DNA from: an uncultured Flavobacteriales bacterium | Lineage (GTDB): Bacteria > Bacteroidota > Bacteroidia > Flavobacteriales_D > Crocinitomicaceae | DNA length: 8,198 bases | Reading direction: 5' to 3' | Assembly: GCA_905479845.1 (NCBI GenBank) | Contig: CAJQOB010000065.1 | Coordinates: 1 to 8,198, forward strand | Shown here: one piece after another, positions 5,602-8,198 of the stretch | Position numbering within the stretch: position 1 is the first letter of the stretch | Layout: the number at the start of each line of letters is the position of its first letter | The notes under the pieces: generated by a model | Told to the model about the DNA's origin: nothing | The model's input: the letters and a program-made list of their open reading frames with translations, nothing else | Databases searched by the model: none | Program-made: the position numbers and the translations under genes

Positions 5602-8198
5602 ATGAGAAAGGTTATTGAATTTTTCATAAAACGTCCCGTCTGGGGAAATGCAGCCATTGCGATTGTGTTAATGTTTGGTCTGTTCTCGGTTTTCACCATG
5701 CAACGATCATTTTTCCCAGAGCTCGACCCAAACACTATTAGCGTAAGCGTTCTCTACCTTGGAGCATCACCTGCAGAAATGGAGGAAGGTGTGACCATCA
5801 AAATCGAGCAAGCGGTAAAGGGGCTCGAAGGAATTGAAAAGGTAAACTCTACTTCCGTTGAGAACATGTCGCAGATCAGTATTCAAGCCTTTCCTGATAC
5901 TGACATGGAAGAGCTGCTCAATGAAATTGAAAACGCGGTTAACTCCATCAATTCTTTCCCTCAAGGTGCAGAAAGACCTCTTGTGAACTTGAACAAGTCT
6001 CGTGGCATGGCAAGTATTGTTGCCTTCGTGGGTGTTTCAGCCAAATCAGATTCTGCGAGTATTACGGAACTCACAGACATGGCCACTAAGATCGAACGAG
6101 ATCTACTGAACACCAAAGTGATCACGCAGATCACCATGACTGGTTTCCCTGAAAAAGAGATATCAATCAACACGAGCGAACAAGATTTACTTCGATACAA
6201 TTTATCCTTTCAAGAGATAGCATTAGCTGTTGGGTCAAGAAACATTGACATTACCACAGGGATCATTCGCGGGGGTGTTGAAGAAATGAACGTTCGTTCA
6301 AATAGTCGTGTTACCAGCAAAGCTGAAATTGAGAAAATTGTTGTTCGAACAACTCCGAGTGGAGAGAAAATCACAGTAGGTGATGTTGCCAATGTAATCG
6401 TTGGATTTACTGAATCATCGCAAGACGCGAAATACAACGGATTCCCCTGTGTTCAATTTCAAATTGAAAAAACAGCAGAGCAGGACATCACCGATATCAC
6501 TGATCAACTAGGCGAATACCAAGAGGAATTCAACGAAGAACAAGCTGATTTTAGCTTTGACATTTACTACGAGTTCAATAGCATGCTGAACGACCGTATC
6601 GACCTTCTTTCAAGTAACGGCTTGATGGGGTTAATTCTTGTTTTGCTTTTCCTCGGACTTTTCCTCAATCTAAAACTCTCCGCGTGGGTAGCATTTGGTA
6701 TCCCATTTTCATTCCTGGGAATGTTCATTTTCGGATTACCTTATGGAATGTCAATCAACATGATTTCACTCTTCGGAATGATCCTCGTAGTAGGAATTTT
6801 AGTTGATGATGGAATTGTAATTGCCGAAAACATCTATACACACTTTGAGAAAGGTAAATCGGCACGAAAAGCGGCGTTAGACGGAACAATGGAGGTTTTG
6901 CCTTCGGTCTTTTCATCTGTTTTGACGACAATCGTTGCATTCAGCATTCTTCTTTTTGTTGAAGGAATGGAAATGATGCAAGAGATGGCCTTTGTTGTGA
7001 TTGCTTGTCTTGCTTTCTCACTATTTGAAGCATTCATTATTCTTCCAGCTCACCTCGGACATGACAACGTCTTAAAAGACGAGCAAGGAAAAGTTCACGA
7101 ATGGAGCTACGCAAAAGGTGGAATTTTCATGGGACTTGGGGTTGCAATCATGTATTTGGCGACTTTCCTATTCCCTTCAGGGGACGTTTCAGGAGCTCTG
7201 TACCTCTTTCCTATCGCATTGATTTTTGTAGGGATTTTCGTTTTCCTCGCTGGATATTCCAAATCTCCCATTGAGCTAAAAGTTCGCGGTACGGCGGATC
7301 GTGCCATCAAGTACATTCGTGACAACTGGTTCAAAGCAGCGATTGAAAACATCATTGGAACGAAGCGCAGGTGGTACATCGCAGGATTCTTGTTCCCGCT
7401 CGTGTTTACGTTCTTGACATTCGGATTGCTCGGTTCCCGAGTGATTGGATTTACTTTCTTTCCAGATATCCAACCAGACTTCATCAACATCGAAGCGGTT
7501 TACATGCCTGGGGATAACAAAGCGAAGTCCGACAAGTTTATTGCGAGTGCAACTGATATTCTGATGGAGGAAAACCAACGAATCATCGATGAATCTGGGG
7601 ACACACTCCTCTCCTATTTCTCGAGTAACATCGGTTTCGCACAAAACCTTGGACAAGTTGGAAACCACGCGAGTGGGCTAATGGTTTTCTTTGATGCCGA
7701 AGAATCCAAAACTCCTCTCGATACTCTTACGAATCGAATTATTCGAAGGCTGGAGATTTCACCTGAAGCGAAATTGGCGCAGGAAACCTTCGTTGGAGGG
7801 TTTAACCGATTAGGAAAAGAAATCGAACTCGGATTCACTTCGGAAAATGAAAAAAGCCTTGAAGGAGCGCGCGACATGTTTAAAACTGAGCTCGCGAAGG
7901 TGGAAGGCGTGATTAACATCAAAGACAACATGCCTCCCGGAAAGAAAGAAGTTTACCTGACCATGCGACCGCAAGCCGACATGATTGGGATCACAAAAAG
8001 TGAGGTATTGACCCAAGTTCGACAAGGATTCTTCGGACAAGAAGCGCAGCGTGTCATCATCGGAACGGATGAAGTAAAGATTTGGGTACGCTATCCAAAA
8101 GGAGATCGAAATTCTCTTTCTGATTTGGAAAATATGAAAGTGAAATCCATGCAAGGAGTTGCTGTTCCGCTGAAGGAAATCTGTGACTTCACCATGGG
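5602..8198 (+). CDS. RND efflux permease, AcrB/HAE-like (3' end missing)
   Basis: The frame is open from ATG 5602 to the window end: 865 codons of a protein that in this family usually has about 1000-1150 residues. The N terminus (MRKVIEFFIKRPVW) and first membrane helix (about 13-31) are typical. The first periplasmic porter loop spans about 32-335, then helices fall at about 341-356, 361-377, 387-410, 434-453 and 461-482. The fourth helix carries GILVDDGIVIAEN (398-410). Its paired aspartates D402/D403 correspond to the proton-relay D407/D408 of AcrB, so the pump should be proton-driven. The sixth helix ends in LPAHL (481-485). Two further hydrophobic stretches (about 506-524 and 533-551) appear before the expected seventh helix (about 592-612) and the FFPDIQPDF motif (619-627) that opens the second porter loop. 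The transporter works with the adaptor encoded just upstream. The substrate cannot be predicted. Confidence 0.95.
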   Translation, partial: MRKVIEFFIKRPVWGNAAIAIVLMFGLFSVFTMQRSFFPELDPNTISVSVLYLGASPAEMEEGVTIKIEQAVKGLEGIEKVNSTSVENMSQISIQAFPDTDMEELLNEIENAVNSINSFPQGAERPLVNLNKSRGMASIVAFVGVSAKSDSASITELTDMATKIERDLLNTKVITQITMTGFPEKEISINTSEQDLLRYNLSFQEIALAVGSRNIDITTGIIRGGVEEMNVRSNSRVTSKAEIEKIVVRTTPSGEKITVGDVANVIVGFTESSQDAKYNGFPCVQFQIEKTAEQDITDITDQLGEYQEEFNEEQADFSFDIYYEFNSMLNDRIDLLSSNGLMGLILVLLFLGLFLNLKLSAWVAFGIPFSFLGMFIFGLPYGMSINMISLFGMILVVGILVDDGIVIAENIYTHFEKGKSARKAALDGTMEVLPSVFSSVLTTIVAFSILLFVEGMEMMQEMAFVVIACLAFSLFEAFIILPAHLGHDNVLKDEQGKVHEWSYAKGGIFMGLGVAIMYLATFLFPSGDVSGALYLFPIALIFVGIFVFLAGYSKSPIELKVRGTADRAIKYIRDNWFKAAIENIIGTKRRWYIAGFLFPLVFTFLTFGLLGSRVIGFTFFPDIQPDFINIEAVYMPGDNKAKSDKFIASATDILMEENQRIIDESGDTLLSYFSSNIGFAQNLGQVGNHASGLMVFFDAEESKTPLDTLTNRIIRRLEISPEAKLAQETFVGGFNRLGKEIELGFTSENEKSLEGARDMFKTELAKVEGVINIKDNMPPGKKEVYLTMRPQADMIGITKSEVLTQVRQGFFGQEAQRVIIGTDEVKIWVRYPKGDRNSLSDLENMKVKSMQGVAVPLKEICDFTM

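Noticed and set aside
5767..8154. Several minus-strand open frames of 60-130 codons within the permease region
   Set aside because: All are antisense shadows of the continuous permease frame, which shows clear RND motifs throughout; none has a recognisable domain.

Overview
The window looks like chromosomal DNA from a member of the Bacteroidota, most likely a marine or aquatic flavobacterium-like organism. Three things point that way. The first protein ends in a type IX secretion (Por) sorting domain, which is essentially confined to this phylum. Promoter-like sites match the Bacteroidota form (TTG, a spacer of about 20 bases, then TAnnTTTG). Starts generally lack Shine-Dalgarno sequences. 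Genus and species cannot be read from the sequence.

Layout. Positions 1-978 hold the 3' end of a large secreted surface protein. It has tandem carbohydrate-binding-like beta-sandwich modules, one cut by the window edge and one complete, followed by a type A T9SS sorting domain. A clear intrinsic terminator follows at about 1006-1038. Next comes a tightly packed three-gene plus-strand operon (1153-3529): a membrane-anchored family 2 glycosyltransferase, an ECF-like sigma-70 factor whose start overlaps the glycosyltransferase stop, and rsmG, the 16S rRNA G527 methyltransferase, two bases after the sigma gene. The next intergenic space lies between convergent genes and carries an imperfect inverted-repeat element built from CTTTGYG / CACAAAG words. 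It is followed by a minus-strand gene (3705-4244) for an unrecognised 179-residue protein with a well-formed Bacteroidota promoter. A divergent AT-rich intergenic region (4245-4477) then leads into an RND efflux operon: a periplasmic adaptor (4478-5599) and, two bases later, an AcrB-like inner-membrane permease (5602 to beyond the window end).

How the genes fit together. The adaptor and permease should form the inner-membrane and periplasmic parts of a tripartite proton-driven exporter; no outer-membrane TolC-type gene is in view. The glycosyltransferase, sigma factor and rsmG are probably co-transcribed, but no shared pathway is evident, and no anti-sigma gene sits beside the sigma factor. 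The permease reading frame was checked by eye from 5602 to 8198 and is open throughout, with the paired aspartates of the proton relay present.

The window is mostly ordinary core and envelope genes. I see no phage, CRISPR, transposase, tRNA or rRNA. The least explained items are the inverted-repeat element near 3577-3640, an apparent extra pair of membrane helices in the RND permease, the unusual hairpin region of its adaptor, and the uncharacterised protein at 3705-4244.
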